Counted from the stretch's first letter, positions 22,151 through 34,392 are shown. The stretch is 64,000 bases of DNA from Liolophura sinensis (GCF_032854445.1 NC_088298.1:22717295-22781294), one strand, 5' to 3'. Notes: generated by a model from the sequence alone, not told the origin. Translations and numbers: made by a program.

Positions 22151-23340
22151 GAGGATTCGTTATTGATTGTTCTCGTACGGTATAGCAAAATCGATTTCTC
22201 TTCGAAGAACCTATTATTTCGTATCAATCAGGGCATATGTTCCATAGGCCTACTTACCTATCGTCCATCCCTCATGCCATCAAACGACTCATCCCCTCCC
22301 CCCCCCCAAAAAAAAAACAGGCCAAAACATGAATTCGTATATAAAGATGCAAATATTTCACAGCTCGCACGATGCAGTTTTAAGACAGTCTTCAGATATG
22401 CACTTCAAGCATTGGTATTTTTTTGTTAGATCTTGTATTAGAATTGTTAGCAGACACGCATTTTGAAACTGTTTTCAATAAAAGATCGTGGATGCATGTT
22501 TTTCCCCTGAGAGTATTTCTTCAGGACATAATTCCGCATCCTCCAATTGAGCACCAAGCGCAATCGATTCCCCATTCAGCGGTATTAATTTAAACTCCTC
22601 TGTGACACGTCTTTAGCGTGGCGAAACCTCTGCGCACAAGATTGGATGCAGTTATCTCACCTCATCCGTGATTCCCCTGTTCTCCCGACGTCCACAGTCT
22701 GGACTACGTTATCATTCGGACATGCAGCCCGGTTAAAATCCAAACCCTTATAGATGCAGATTGCGACAGAAAATTATAAAATGAAAGTAGTAGTTATGGT
22801 CAGAGTTTGACAGAATTTGCAACGCTATCGAGCACGTGTATATAACATACTTCTAAAGCCAAGGCCGTTATTCTGCCGCCAGACTTTGGTTATACGTTAT
22901 ACATCACGTATACGTATATCACGGATTTTGTTGTTTATCGTAAAGTCCTAACCACAGTCATTTCATTTATTTCATTTTATAGACATTTTCTGGGGGACGC
23001 TAATACAGTTAACATCACAATATCAAATGTGTCAAATTAGATTATATATTTTTGACATTTTATTTTCTTGCCTGAAAACCATGTGTTCTCTTTCTTTGGG
23101 AATTCTATATTCCTCAGTGTGGATACTTGTGTCGGACGCCATTTGGCTCAGTACACTATGACTTTATTGACCCGCTTGCTCGTTTCTTGCGATGGAGTTT
23201 TTATTTGCTGCGCTAGGGAAAGACATTCGATCAGGGTTATACGACCTGAGACAAATTTCCGTCTGAAAGATGCCCTGAATGAAGCACTACTTACTTAATG
23301 ATAAGCCAAGCTGCGATGGGTTACCACATGGCCAAATTAT
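22151..23340 (+). repeat. R3 unit, copy C (with lead segment)
   Basis: Starts with a lead segment (TACGGTATAGCAAAATCGAT, TTCTCTTCGAAGAACC, TTATTTCGTATCAATCAG) shared only with copy D. A C-run/A-run tract follows at about 22290-22318, then the core (GTTAGCAGACACGC, CAATCGATTCCCCATTCAGC, CACGTCTTTAGCGTGGCG) and the right-hand third (GATCAGGGTTATACGACCTG, CTGAAAGATGCCCTGAATGA). This is the most complete unit, about 1.2 kb. Confidence 0.88.
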
Positions 23341-23344
23341 TCAT

Positions 23345-25095
23345 CATTTGTTAGGTGACCAAGCATTCTGCGTTGGGACATCTATTGAAATCGTTCAGAT
23401 TTTTACTATTTTTTGTCATTTTTTTAAAGCTTCGTGAGCTGTACAGAGGTGTAAGAAGAAAAGTTTTTATTGGATGTTGTTGAAATTTGGTGATTTTAGG
23501 AACAAGGTTACTAGGCAAACTTTGCCTGTTTTTGGTTAAGTTTGGTCACGTGACATGGCGACCATCTTGGATTTTGATCAAAACCTTTATCTTAGAACCT
23601 TTTCAAGAACCAAAAAAAAAAAAAAACAAAACAAAACAAAAAACAGATGATTTTGACATTTGATATACTTGTAGAGTGATCCGGTTACAGCTTGAAAAAA
23701 TCTTAAACATGCATTGAAAACTTTGGAAGCTCGCCATTGGTTGATTTTACGACGTCTTAAAAAGTGTCTAAGTTTGATAATCTATTCTGGTGTACTTGGC
23801 AACGCTTATTCCGAATCTGCTTTCGGATTTTGCCTATCTTTGTAACTTTTTGAGATATGCCCAAAACCTTTTTCAGTCACGTAATTTCAATGGCCTGTAA
23901 CTCGAGAGCTACGAAAACTACAAACCTGAGACTTGCACCAAATTGTAGCCTAAGACATGTTGTTTCTAATGCTTTGATCCATAGTTCGCTAGAAATATTT
24001 AAATGACACCATCCTACTTCAGAAACAGAAATGTAAGCCTGTGCATTTACCACAGACTTTAGATTTAACTGTACATATGGTGCAGGTAACCTGCCCCATA
24101 GGTTGATTGCCTGCCACTCAAACCGAGAAATGAACAACTCCCTCCTCTTAACAGCTATCAACGTACAGTTTTAAATGTTTTCTCGTAAAGCCAGTCTTGT
24201 GCGCAATGTATCATTGGTAATTCTCAACGATCCCGACGTCATTCCCCCAAACCCGCGTTTTATCCGGAATATAAGTCCAAAGCCATGGAAAAATAAACGA
24301 AGAATGTGTATCAACACCTGTGCCTTGAGTCATGACGAGCCCAAAACATGTAACTCTTATTAGGCCAGATTCAACTGTTAAAGAAATATCACGGTTTCCA
24401 GTTTCTATTCAGGTCTAGACCTTACATGCCCGTCAGGAAGAGATGGGATTTAGGATGCCGCACAGAAAAGTAACTACGAAACCGTATGCCATGGCTTTGA
24501 ATGGAGGATCTTTTTTTAAAGAAAACAACACACAACACCGCTTGTTCCTTCTTTCTAACTATTTAGACCAAAATTTCACATGTCTCCTAACATTTCCTGT
24601 AACCTCCTCGCCCACTCTCAAGACTGAACTGAGCCCAGGCAAACCAGATGGGACACTACAGTGCCGGTTATTGCACACCATGTGTCGAGCAACCTAAAAT
24701 GTACATACTTAAGCACGTGCCGTGATCACCAAGGCCCGGTGGTTTTTAGCACTGGACGCATTGTATATGATATTTGGTACTGTAGGGTTTAAACTCAGTT
24801 GATTATTTTTCATTTTTCTCATGCTTTTTCTCTATGTTGCCTGTTTTTGTAAACACGGTTACAATTTGTACATGCAGGTTGAATGTGTTAAATTTTCCAC
24901 TGTCTGTGTACTTCGGCAGTTGACTAAAGCTCTTCGTCGTTATGTGTGTTAGCATCTGTTGTTAAGCAGACGCTTTTTCCAAAGCTTAATTATTCCGATC
25001 GTGGCAAATTAGCTCAGTGCATTACTTTTATAATGTTTTCTTATTTGGAATTCAACTGGGCTTTGATTCTTGGCCACCGGTATCGCTGTAAGGAG
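23345..25095. other. unannotated stretch between R3 copies
   Basis: No repeat match to the other R3 units. Includes a poly-A tract near 23612-23640 and a GTCACGTGACATGGCGACCA-containing segment near 23547. The open frames at 23877-24161 (minus) and 24175-24697 (plus) have no domain or splice support. Confidence 0.45.
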
Positions 25096-25099
25096 CATA

Positions 25100-25785
25100 A
25101 TAATTACAGATTGTTGTCTTACGGTATAGTAAGATCGATTTCTCTTCGAATAACCTATTATTTCGTATAAATCAGGACATATGTTCTATACTTGTTACTC
25201 ATCTTCCATATGTTGTTATCAAAGAGCTCAGTTTTATTTTTCGAAAGAATTCGTATACAAAGGTGTTAATATTGGTGCAGTCTTAAAGCAGTCTTTAGAC
25301 ATGTATTTTCAGAGATATGCTTCACGCATGGACATTTTTCACCCAATGTTGTTTCAAAGTTGATAACAGACCCGCTGTTTGAAAGTGTTTCAACAAAAGG
25401 ATCACCGAGACTTTTCTCCGGAGGGCATTCCTTCAGAAGATAACTCCACGTCCCCTGATTGAACACCGAGCTCAATCGATTCTCCATTCAAGGGTATTAA
25501 AATAAACTCCTCTTCGACATGTCTTTAGCGTGGTGAAACCTCTGCGCACAAGACTCAATGGTCATGATCTCCCATCACACGGGATTCCTCCATTCTTCCG
25601 ATAGATACATTCTGGACTACTTCATCATTCGGCCATCCAGTCCCGCTAAAATCCAAACCCCAAAAAGACCCAGACTGCTGTAGAAAATTGTAAAATGAGA
25701 GTAGTGATTTATTGCCAAGGTTTAGCAGATTTTCCCACGCCATCGAGCACTTGGGTATGAGATACGACTAAAGCCATGGCTGGTG
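25100..25785 (+). repeat. R3 unit, copy D, left part
   Basis: Lead segment (TACGGTATAGTAAGATCGAT, TTCTCTTCGAATAACC, GTATAAATCAGGACATATG) and core (GATAACAGACCCGCTG, GCTCAATCGATTCTCCATTC, CGACATGTCTTTAGCGTGG), ending at AGATACGACTAAAGCCATGG, where the unit breaks. The continuation (CAGTCCCGTTATT) is found about 0.9 kb further on. Confidence 0.85.
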
Positions 25786-26680
25786 TTATGACCGACTTCT
25801 TCAGAACAAATGTCAACAGAATGCCAAAATAACAATTTAAGAAACCTTTTATGAATTCCCGAGTTGGCGATCACCAAAACAAGAACAAAAATGTATATAT
25901 GCCCTAATTAATAAACTTTTTCGCACATGAAAGACCAGCATTTAGCGCAATTTCTGCACACTTATAATTTCATTTTGGAGACAAAGCTATATTGGTTGGA
26001 TTGGCCAAGTATAATTTTATCAGTCTACACAGAATAACACCTTCAGAATATGCTTTGAATAAACCCTGCAAACACGCCAAAAGGTTGACAAATTCCAGTA
26101 TGTAGGCCTATATTCACATTCATGTCATAAAGGCTCATAACAGATCTTATTACATACCCTAATTCTTCTAAAATTTGGGACTGATATTAGTGGTGTTGAA
26201 AGTAGAATATTACATTTCTTTACCAGCCTTTTGGAAAAGTAAAGATATGATTATGTTGTCCATTACGTGCTCTAACCATATGAGAAAAAAAAGAAACTCA
26301 ATATTTCTGATAGAATTACATACATATTGGGTAAAAGAGAAAAAATAGGGTAAATAAAATCATTCCAATTATCCGAGTGTTCATTGAACGGAAATGAACA
26401 CGTAATTCGAATATATGGGTTATAACGTATCACTGCACTGGTTGTCCGCCAGCCATTCACAGGCTTACTAGCCTTTTACCAATACCCACACCGATTGGCT
26501 GATGTGGGTCCGTGTCCCGCCAACTCAAAGTCTCTGCACGCTGGTCTCTACGCTTTTAAGAAATAATAATGCACCTAAGCCGCCCATATGGAAAATTGTA
26601 CGATAAGGTGACAAGGCATTATGAACAACTTCCTCTATTAACACCCATTAATCTTACAAGTTAGCACATTGACCATAGCT
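25786..26680. mobile_element. insertion splitting R3 copy D
   Basis: About 0.9 kb absent from copies A-C separates AAAGCCATGGCTGG (25774-25787) from CCATAGCTACCAGTC (26683-26697). The near-repeated CCATGGCT / CCATAGCT at the two edges could be a decayed 8-bp target duplication. No clear terminal inverted repeats, poly-A tail or coding frame was seen, so the element class is unknown. An alternative is a simple rearrangement. Confidence 0.5.
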
Positions 26681-26682
26681 AC

Positions 26683-26860
26683 CAGTCTATCAGTCCCGTT
26701 ATTACGCCGTTAGACTTATTGACGCGTTACACATCACGTGCAGGTTTTGTTGTTCATCGTAATGATCATCTCATGGATTTGACTGTATAGACATCTATAT
26801 GCAGTGATGATAAAACAGTTACTATCAGAATAATGAGAGCGCTACTACTCTCTTCAAACT
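26683..26860 (+). repeat. R3 unit, copy D, right part
   Basis: CAGTCCCGTTATTACGCCGT, TACACATCACGTGCAGGTTT, TGTTGTTCATCGTAATGATC and ATCTCATGGATTTGACTGTA match the corresponding portion of copies A-C after the break at 25785. Confidence 0.75.
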
Positions 26861-26959
26861 ATATTGTTAAATACATTTAAATAATTTTAACAGTGTTAAA
26901 TCCAGCATTTACTCAATGGTGGGAGATGGAAAGCATCTTAGGAGTCCGTTAACGTCTGG

Positions 26960-27272
26960 GAGTCGTTAGCGTCGTACTTTACAATTTTTCAGTCATATGA
27001 CGACAGAGCCCTTAGAGGACTTGTTACATGGCGGATTTCCATCGCTCTTTGAGCTGGTACTGCTTCACTGAGACGTTTTATCAAAGGCAAGGAAGGCAAG
27101 TAAGGCAACCCGCCCGAACTTGTTTTTCACTGATACCAGTCGTTGCGCTATCCCCTTAATGCTAAACGCCAACTTCCTGTTTTAAGATTTTAGGTGTGAC
27201 CCGATCCAGATTGACCCTAAATCTACCGCTCTCGAAGCGGACGCTCTACCAACTCAGCTATAGGGGCCGGTA
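26960..27272 (-). mobile_element. SINE-C with strongly tRNA-like head
   Basis: On the minus strand the head reads GGCCCCTATAGCTGAGTTGG, TAGAGCGTCCGCTTCGAGAG, then TTTAGGGTCAATCTGGATCG. The body has GGAAGTTGGCGTTTAGCATT and CAGTGAAGCAGTACCAGC, and the 3' tail CATATGACTGAAAAATTGTA, AAGTACGACGCTAACG. The B box is degenerate, and a long body follows, so it is a SINE and not a functional tRNA gene. The tail is the one shared with SINE-B. Confidence 0.85.
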
Positions 27273-27810
27273 TATGACGTTAAGGAAATACTTGTAAAGT
27301 GTTTAGAAATTGAACATATTCCGCATTAATGTTTAGAATCTCGTTCTGTAGAGCATTACGTTACAACCTGCAAGGAATCATTATGGGGAACTCACATTTA
27401 ACAGCTCATTAGGCTGTGCAAAAGGTGACACGAACCTCATCGACGGTGTTTTGTCACCAACAGTCCACAATTAACGAGAGCAGGGAAATTTCTCTTTAAC
27501 CTACAGCGGAGCGGCTTAGCATACACGAGAGAAACATTCTTTTCATATACACGAACTAGTGCAAAACATAGTATACCCCTGAGGAAACAACTTTCTTTGA
27601 AGTCGCTGGTTTGAAATAAAACCGAAGTCCCCATGCGGATACTTTTAATTACACCAACGAATACGTTTTGCGAAAAGGCCAATCTCAGGGGAATGTAAAT
27701 TGTCAGCCAACATTTTGGCCTGTATACAAGCGCACAAACACTGTCTTGACTTTATTTTAATATTTTGGTTGGCGTTTTGCTTTGCGCTTAAAGGGCATCA
27801 GACACGGTAA
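27273..27810. other. unannotated stretch
   Basis: Unique-looking DNA. The minus-strand 81-residue frame at 27437-27682 shows no domain or splice context. Confidence 0.45.
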
Positions 27811-27814
27811 AGAA

Positions 27815-30120
27815 AAAACAAACGAACGGCTGCCATCATGGCAGGCAAAGCAAACGGCTGCCATCATGGTAGGCAAAGGGGACGGCTGCCATCATGGTAA
27901 GCAAAGCGAACGGCTGCCATCATGGTAGGCAAAACGAACGACTGGCATCATGGTAGGCAACGCGAACGACGTCCATCGTGATGGACCAAACCATCAAACG
28001 GACGGCTGTCATCCTGGTAGGCCAAACGAACGACTGTCATCGTTGTAGACCACACGAACGACTGCCATCGTGAAGGACCAAACGAACAGCTGCCGTCGTG
28101 GTAGACCAAAAGATTAAAACGAATAATCGTGATGGAGCAAACGACCAGCTGTTATCGTGTTGAATCAAAAAAAAAAATGGTCGTCTTGGTAGGCCATACG
28201 AACGGTAGTCATCGTGGTAGACCAAACGAACCGCTGAGGTATTTTTTTCATGGTAGGCCAAACGAACGACTGCCATCATGGTAGGTCAAACGAACGACTG
28301 CTATCGTGATGGACCAAACGAACGGCTGTCATCGTGGCAGATCAAACGAATGGTTGTCATCGTGGTAGGCCATACGAACGGCTGTCACTGAGGCAGACGA
28401 AACGAACGGCTGTTAACACAGTAGGCAAAACGAACGACTGCCATCGTAATGGACCAAACGAAGAGCTGCTATCGTGATGAATCAAACGAACGGCTGTCAT
28501 CGTGGTAGGCTATACGAACGGCTGTCACTGGAGCAGGCCAAACGAACGGCTGTCATCCGGGTAGGCAAAACCAACGGCTGTCATCATCGTAGGTCTTATG
28601 ATCGGCTGTCATTTAGGTAGGCCATACGAACGGCTGTCGTCAATGTAGGCCATACGAACGGCTGTCATCATTGTGGGCCATACCAGCGGCTGTCATCATT
28701 GTAGGCCATACAAATGGCTGTCATCGGGGTAGGCCATATGAACGGCTGTCATCGGGGTAGGCCAAACCAACGGCTGTCATCGGGGTAGGCCTTATGAACG
28801 GCTGTCATTAGGGCAGGCCAAACCAACGGGTGTCATCGGGGCAGGTCAAACGATATTCTGTCATTATTGTAGGCCAAACGAAGGGCTGCCATCGGGGCAG
28901 GTCAAATAAACGGCAGTCATCACTGTAGGCCTTATGAACGACAGTCAACGGGGTAGGTCAAATGAACGGCCTTCTTGGTAGGCCTATAGGCTTACAAGTG
29001 ACGCCTGGAGTGAAAATGTCAAAACATACAAAACAACTTACATTTTAGATCATCATTGTAGGCCTTATGAATCGCTGTCATCTGAGTAGGCCAAACGAAC
29101 GGCTGTCATCGGGGTAGGCCAAACAAACGGCTGTCATCGGGGTAGGCCAAACAAACGGCTGTCATCGGGGTAGGCCAAACAAACGGCAGTCATCTGAGTA
29201 GGCCAAACGAACGGCTGTCATCGGGGCAGGCCAAACGAACGGCTGTCATCGGGGTAGGCCAAACGAACGGCTGTCATCGGGGTAGGCCAAACGAACGGCT
29301 GTCATCGGGGTAGGCCAAACGAACGGCTGTCATCATTGTAGGCCATACGAACGGCTTTCATCGGGGTAGGCCAAACGAACGGCTGTCATCGGGGTAGGCC
29401 AAACGAACGGCTGTCATCATTGTAGGCCATACGAACGGCTGTCATCGGGGTAGGCCAAACGAACGGCTGTCATCGGGGTAGGCCAAACGAACGGCTGTCA
29501 TCGGGGTAGGCCAAACGAACGGCTGTCATCGGGGTAGGCCAAACGAACGGCTGTCATCGGGGTAGGCCAAACGAACGGCTGTCATCGGGGTAGGCCAAAC
29601 GAACGGCTGTCATCTGAGTAGGCCAAACGAACGGCTGTCATCGGGGTAGGCCATATGAACGGCTGTCACTGGGGTAAGCCAAACGAACGGCTGTCATCAT
29701 TGTAGGCCATACGAACGGCTGTCATCGGGGTAGGACAAACGGACGGCTGTCATCATTGTAGGCCTTATGAACGGCTGTCACTGGGGCAAGCCAAACGAAC
29801 GGCTATCGGGGTAGCCCAAACCAACAGCTGTCATCATTGTAGGCCAAACCAGCGGCTGTCATTGGGGCAGGCCAAACGCACGGCTGTCATCGGGGTAGGA
29901 CAAATGGACGGCTGTCATCATTGTAGGCCAAACCAGCGGCTGTCATTGGGGCAGGCCAAACGCACGGCTGTCATCGGGGTAGACCAAACCAACGGCTGTC
30001 ATCATTGTAGGCCATAGGAAAGGCTGTCATTGGGGTAGGCCAAACGAACGGCTGTCATCATTGTAGGCCAAACCAGCGGCTGTCATCGGGGTAGGCCAAA
30101 CGAACGGTTGTCTGGTAGGC
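27815..30120 (+). repeat. 28-bp minisatellite, about 80 copies
   Basis: Unit GTAGGCCAAACGAACGGCTG, TCATCGGG. The left third (27815-28980) is diverged (CCATCATGG, CATCGTGATGGACC variants). The centre (about 29090-29700) is nearly homogeneous. There are two common sub-variants, CATCGGGGTAGG and CATCATTGTAGG. The array contains a non-repeat interruption at 28979-29049. It is not a CRISPR: the repeats are contiguous, with no spacers. Confidence 0.96.
28979..29049 (+). repeat. internal copy of the array's right flank
   Basis: GGCTTACAAGTGACGCCTGG, AGTGAAAATGTCAAAACATA, CAAAACAACTTACATTTTAG recurs almost unchanged just outside the array at about 30112-30189. It marks a duplication that included both repeat units and flank. 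Confidence 0.9.
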
Positions 30121-30189
30121 CTACAGGCCTACAAGTGACGCCTGGAGTCAAAATGTGAAAACCAAACATACAAAACAACTTACATTTTA
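30112..30189 (+). repeat. right flank of the 28-bp array (second copy)
   Basis: GGCCTACAAGTGACGCCTGG, AGTCAAAATGTGAAAACCAA, CATACAAAACAACTTACATT. Same block as 28979-29049, with a small insertion (ACCAA). Confidence 0.9.
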
Positions 30190-31335
30190 GTATGAGAATT
30201 GACTACGAAGTAAGAATGTTCAATTTGTCTTCTTATTTTAAAGATGCAAATGTATCGTGATGTTGGTTACGTTTGGTGAAAAAAAATAAAATAAAGAGAA
30301 TCAAATATTCAAAATTATTCTGCTGTTACCTGCAGGGTTTATGAAGCCTTTACTGGTATATGTTTTCTCTGTCATGAAGATAGGACAGTTGAAAAGCTAG
30401 TCATTTATAATACATTTGATTTAGAATTTGACAAGGACACAAACCTGTACTGTGATGAAGAAGTTAGTTTTACTTCCTAAGTGGTAGGCCTGTTGCTGCT
30501 CTCAGCCTATTTAGCCTATTATAAGTTTAATGAAACCTCTCTATACTGGAATTTTCATTCATATTTTATCACAGTTTGATTCCGCTATGTTGCCGAACAC
30601 ACACAGCAATTATTGGCTAGCCTATGGCTTGTGGATTCACCTATCATGTGTAACAGACGTAGGTTTCAGTATGTTTGACAGCAGACGACAAGCGACGGAC
30701 CGGTGAGTTATACAGCGTCTAGGTTTATATCGAGAGTCTGTTCAACATTTAGTCAGTGTTTTGTCAGCAGAAAATTGCGAGAGCGAGTTGTAGTCATGAG
30801 GGAAATCAGCGGACCCCTGGCCCCAGCTGGGACTCTATAGAGGGTGATGAGCAAAACCTGAACCTGGTCAATGGTCCCGACAGTGAGTTTCGGACATCGA
30901 ATGTTTCGCCCAACAAGGGACATTTCTTTGTAGAGTGGCCTGCCTATATACAAATTCTGGGAAGGACAAAACATTAACTCTGTCATGTCATGTCTGAGGA
31001 TTTTGTCTCAAATAATCACAGGTCTTTGGGACAAAACTTTGGTCATGGAAGTTTATAGAACCGGAATCTATGATTTTTGTCAAAACACATTTTGTATTTT
31101 TTTCCATAGTAAAATGTCAAGTTTTCAACATTTTGTACGAGTTAAATAATACAGCATGTTAATGGCTGTGTAACATGAGTGCAAGAACGCCTTATGTTTG
31201 ATTACAAGCTTTAATAAAATACTAGATTACATGATTTTTAACATTTATATTGCCGAACAAAGTACCTAAAACTGCTTATTTGACATACGATAGATTACAA
31301 TATGTTTCACAGTATTTTGTAAAATTTAATGTTTC
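30190..31335. other. unannotated stretch
   Basis: AT-rich, no supported exon. The overlapping opposite-strand frames at 30753-30986 are mirror images of each other and have no domain. Confidence 0.45.
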
Positions 31336-31337
31336 TA

Positions 31338-31589
31338 CACTAAAAAAATTATCTGTTAATTTTAACAGAAGGCCTGTTGTCTGACAGAAGCTGGAATATA
31401 AGGAGTCGTAATGTAATACTGTGTTATTTTCAACAGAATATCCTGTTAGGTTAATAGAACTTTTATGTTGAATTAATAGAATATATGTGTTATATTTAAC
31501 AGAATATTCTGTTACAATAGGAGAGTACATTCTAGCATTACTCAGAAAACAAACTTTCTTTTAAAATTAACAGATTCATTTTTTGAGTG
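31338..31589. mobile_element. MITE-like TIR element (family 1)
   Basis: Starts CACTAAAAAAATTATCTG, TTAATTTTAACAG, and ends with the inverse (AAAATTAACAGATTCATTTT, TTGAGTG), giving terminal inverted repeats of about 28 bp with a few mismatches. TA flanks both ends (31336-31337 and 31590-31591), the target duplication expected of Tc1/mariner-type transposition. At 252 bp it has no coding capacity, so it is non-autonomous. It is rich in internal CTGTTA/TAACAG words. A relative is at 39.4 kb. Confidence 0.8.
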
Positions 31590-31691
31590 TAACATTTTAG
31601 TTATTAATGTAAATGTGTATAATATAAAGGCTACTGACAAAATGTTACTTTTAACATCAGTAAATTTTCATATATCACTTCCTTTTTAAGA

Positions 31692-32140
31692 GGGTACTGT
31701 CTATTGTCATGTATACCAGCATCTCTGGCATTCTACTTCATGATTGTGTCTAATTCCAATTAACCCGTGTTGAATTAGATCGCCACATATGATATATGAA
31801 CAGTTGCAATCGAAGCACAACTGCATGCGACACATATTTCATAACGTATACTTATCGACTAGCATGATACACGATTTAAATAGTGATTTCACTCATTCGT
31901 CTAGAACATAGGCGAACCCTGCGCTTTTTTTACATCATAGAAAACTATTGGCAGCTTCTCTTTGCATGATTCCGTTCTAATTTTGTACTTCATATACTTT
32001 CTTACTTCTTTGGCCGTTTGAGTTAGACATCGTTTTGGGAAATGGCCTTGTGATTATTGACCTGGAACATCCATACTGGTTGACGGCTGGCATAGGAATG
32101 TTTGTTTCCACGCATAGTTTCACTTTTCCTCTGTAGGAAT
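31692..32140 (+). repeat. R2 dispersed repeat copy, the longest seen
   Basis: Landmarks: CCAGCATCTCTGGCATTCTA, CCCGTGTTGAATTAGATCGC, GAACAGTTGCAATCGAAGCA, GCATGATACACGATTTAAAT, TCACTCATTCGTCTAGAACA, GATTCCGTTCTAATTTTGTA, CGTTTTGGGAAATGGCCTTG, ATTGACCTGGAACATCC and a CACGCATAGTTTCAC end. It spans features seen only partly in the other copies, so it is a good guide to the full element (about 450 bp). Confidence 0.82.
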
Positions 32141-32552
32141 TGTATCCCCCATCCCCTGGGAGAGTACATATGTACACATTAACCAGCTCAGTGCTTAGAT
32201 AAAGCGCGGAACGGTGACTACACGCAAAAGGGCAATTCGTTGGTTTATAGCACTCCATCTGATTTGAAGAACCCGTATAAGAGCCTCAGTGAGCAGAAAC
32301 ACGATTGTTTTTGGGTCAGAATTTTATTTTCAGAAATATTGTACATGTGGCCCAAAAACTTCGACCAACAAAGGAAACCAGACTTTTATGCATAGTTTAT
32401 TTCTTCCTTTTCATGGTGTAAAATTCGGGACAATTTTATGATTTTAAGAATGGGACTCAGAAATGTGGATCAGATTTACTGAGGTGACGAAATCTGAAAA
32501 AGTGAGCACGATTTTCGTGGTATATCAACGCAGCAATGTCATTAAGTTTAGT

Positions 32553-32710
32553 TATATATTTATTTGCTTGGTGTTTTACGCCGTACTATTTCACTTACAC
32601 GACAGCGGCCAGCATTATGGTGGGAGTAAACCGGTCAGAAGTCGGATGAAACCCACGACCATACGCAGGTTGCCGACCGACTTTCCCACGTACGGCGGCA
32701 TGTCATTAAA
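32553..32710 (-). mobile_element. SINE-A, 3' portion
   Basis: Plus-strand order TTTATTTGCTTGGTGTTTTA, CGCCGTACTATTTCACTTAC, ACGACAGCGGCCAGCATTAT, CCCACGACCATACGCAGG, CTTTCCCACGTACGGC. This is the tail and body of a minus-strand SINE-A without its head. Confidence 0.85.
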
Positions 32711-34320
32711 CAGCAATCAACTAAATATATGTTGACCTTGAATTGTTAAATGTACGCTATGTGTTGGCCATACATACAGACCACAATTGAATCTAACGTC
32801 ATAAAAAGGGGCTTGGCCGGAGATTTTGGCAAAAAATCCGTATTCGCTACACTGCAAATATTAACGACGCGTTGTATGACATACAAACAAACACACGCAA
32901 TACTGTGCAAACGCCTTGCTGCTTTTATTTGAACGCAGGCGTCTTATCCACAAACGCGTTACCTGTATAAGGTGGCACTATACACGCATACGTTTTTGTT
33001 AAAACACAGACTGGCGTCTTTTTTTTTTTATAACATTGAAGTTTTCATAAAATTATTTCCAACGTTTTCTCCAAAACATTGGTGTTTTAGAGAAAGCATG
33101 TCTCGTATATAATAGAGTGGTCAAACATCCGTTTCTATTTTAACATATACGTGCCTATCAGTTTGTGCTGTGTACCCAGATGAAATTTTCTGTATTTACC
33201 AAGAACAGCTGAAATTATTGTCTATCAGTAAATGTCAGACGAGTACTTGCACTATTCATAGTAATGAAATTATTCTAAAGCTTGAGAAAATTACAATGCG
33301 GCCCGCTTTGTAAATTTTAAGGATTTTATTGCCGATGTTGAACTAACGAGGATGGTATTTTGTGAAATGCAATTCACTGAGGTTATTCCAACATAATGGC
33401 GATTGTAGGCCCCCTATCGCTAAAAAAGAAAACAAATCCAAAAATCTCCTGATGAGTCTGTTTATTCAGGGGACTTGGATAACATCTATATGCTAGTGCC
33501 AGCCGTACACTAACATACCAAAAGTCAGGCTGTCTAGTTCATGATGGATCAGTATTGCATGCCTAACGTAGGCTTCCAAGTATCTGTATTTCAGATTCCC
33601 ATACTACTGTAATCGAAATCCATTGTGTGCTGTGACAGCCCATTGTCATATATACAGATTGTCTCATTACAACAGCGATATTCAATAAAATCACTGCAAA
33701 TCTGAGTTTACCTCTTCCATTGAATCTTATTACATGGCTGAATTATTAATACTCTGGCCCCGAGAGGAATTTGGGAGATTTTATGGAGTAAAATCAAAGC
33801 GGGCATAAGGCGGTTTTCATTGTCGAGAAGCCAGTGCAGTCGGTACTTCAAAAACGGTTTCTGTCATTACTTCGATTTTTGTGACGATCAGTGAACATCC
33901 ACATTGAAGGCAACCAGGAGAAACTGGTGTTTTGTGGTATATAAAACTGCAATTTCTGCATCATGTTAAAAGATTAACAACGGCTAAGATGTTTGTTTTG
34001 AATGTCTCTATAACTATTTATCGTTGCAAGGTTACAATATATTTATCTTTACTGAACATATTGCGCTATGTCTATACATTCGTGTAGAATTTTACAACCG
34101 AATATGTTGATCTTACAACTGTTTAAAACAATCATGGAATGAAGACCAAAGCTAAAAGGGGAAAAACAAACACCAGCTATTTTTTTCAGTCGGTGAATAT
34201 GTAGCGTTCACGAACATGTCGCAAGGGAAGCCGTGTACTAAAGGAACTAATTTGTTGATATGCAGTCATCTGGTACCGCAGAGCTTCAAGGGCCTTCCAA
34301 TTTATTCCCACCCAAGTGGG
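32711..34320. other. unannotated stretch
   Basis: Nothing beyond AT-rich unique-looking sequence. Small frames only, none with splice or domain support. Confidence 0.45.
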
Positions 34321-34326
34321 AGCTTA

Positions 34327-34392
34327 ATATTTATATATCTGTTTGATGTGCGACGCTGTACTCAAGTATTTCGCTTACATGATGGTGGGAAG
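34327..34392 (-). mobile_element. SINE-A, short degenerate fragment
   Basis: GATGTGCGACGCTGTACTCA, AGTATTTCGCTTACATGATG, GTGGGAAG corresponds to the tail-side body of a minus-strand SINE-A. Confidence 0.6.

Noticed and set aside
26960-27272. Functional tRNA gene on the minus strand
   Set aside because: The head resembles a tRNA A box strongly, but the B box is degenerate and a SINE body and shared tail follow, with a second copy at 48.0 kb.
27815-30120. Possible CRISPR-like array of ~28-bp repeats
   Set aside because: The repeats are head-to-tail with no unique spacers, drift gradually in sequence and lie in clearly eukaryotic DNA.
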